Origin: Spirochaetes bacterium GWF1_49_6
GTDB lineage: Bacteria; Spirochaetota; Brevinematia; Brevinematales; GWF1-51-8
DNA: 5,479 nt
NCBI GenBank assembly: GCA_001829395.1
Contig: MIBD01000153.1
Location: forward strand, 1-5,479
Direction: 5' to 3'
The notes under the pieces are model-generated. The model did no database searches, was not told where the DNA came from, and saw only the letters and a list, made by a program, of their open reading frames with translations. Positions 5,392 to 5,479 of the stretch are shown here, piece by piece. Position numbers and translations under genes: made by a program. Within the stretch, counting starts at the first letter, position 1, and each line of letters starts with the position of its first letter.

Positions 5392-5420
5392 ATTGTAAGA
5401 AGTTTATCGGAATATGTCAA
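5392..5420 (-). promoter_or_regulatory. Strong predicted sigma-70-type promoter of the HicB-like gene
   Basis: On the minus strand a perfect -35 box TTGACA (5420-5415) is followed after exactly 17 bases by TACAAT (5397-5392), five of six matches to the -10 consensus. Transcription would begin near 5385, giving a leader of about 20 bases to the ATG at 5365. The upstream bases (about 5425-5455) are AT-rich, as in an UP element. This is the best promoter in the window. Confidence 0.8.
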
Positions 5421-5467
5421 CGGACAACTGCTTTAGAAAATATTTCAGCAAAACTCTTGACTTTTTC

Positions 5468-5479
5468 GGGGGGGGGGGG
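5468..5479 (+). other. Homopolymer run of 12 G at the window end
   Basis: The window ends in 12 consecutive G after CTTTTTC. Nothing else in the window resembles it. A terminal G run at a contig edge is commonly a sequencing or assembly artefact, though a genuine phase-variable tract cannot be excluded because the sequence stops here. Confidence 0.85.

Overview
The window is a single 5,479-base stretch of bacterial DNA of middling GC content. It starts inside one gene and ends in a run of 12 G, so it looks like a whole small contig or a contig end. There is no rRNA or other marker gene, so the host cannot be named. The single-TM protein at 1022-1519 and the permease-EIIA fusion make me lean weakly towards Spirochaetota or a similar environmental lineage. 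That is an impression, not a demonstration.

Layout. (1) 1-927: the 3' end of an oligopeptide/dipeptide-type ABC transporter ATPase, overlapped by 32 bases by a gene for a secreted protein of unknown function. (2) 928-2846: a probable three-gene operon encoding a single-pass membrane protein of unknown function, acylphosphatase (acyP) and a LacI-family repressor. It has a readable sigma-70-type promoter at 969-997. A LacI/CcpA-type operator-like sequence at 1001-1014 sits over the predicted transcription start, so the repressor may control its own operon. (3) 2847-4868: a 129-base gap with small repeats, then a 630-residue APC-superfamily permease fused to a PTS EIIA type-2 domain whose phospho-accepting histidine is intact (His536). 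(4) 4869-5161: about 290 bases without a convincing gene. It holds inverted repeats, a short protein-like minus-strand frame, and a terminator for the next gene. (5) 5162-5420, minus strand: a self-contained HicB-like gene with a near-consensus promoter, a Shine-Dalgarno and an intrinsic terminator that begins in its stop codon. No HicA toxin gene is visible beside it.

How it fits together. The recurring theme is nutrient uptake and its control: a peptide importer, a sugar-type repressor and an amino-acid-type permease carrying a phosphotransferase regulatory domain. The LacI protein could regulate the neighbouring permease as well as its own operon, but the permease has only a half-site resembling the operator. 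No clear novel multi-gene system is present. The most interesting points are the permease-EIIA fusion, the putative autoregulatory operator and the solitary HicB cassette.
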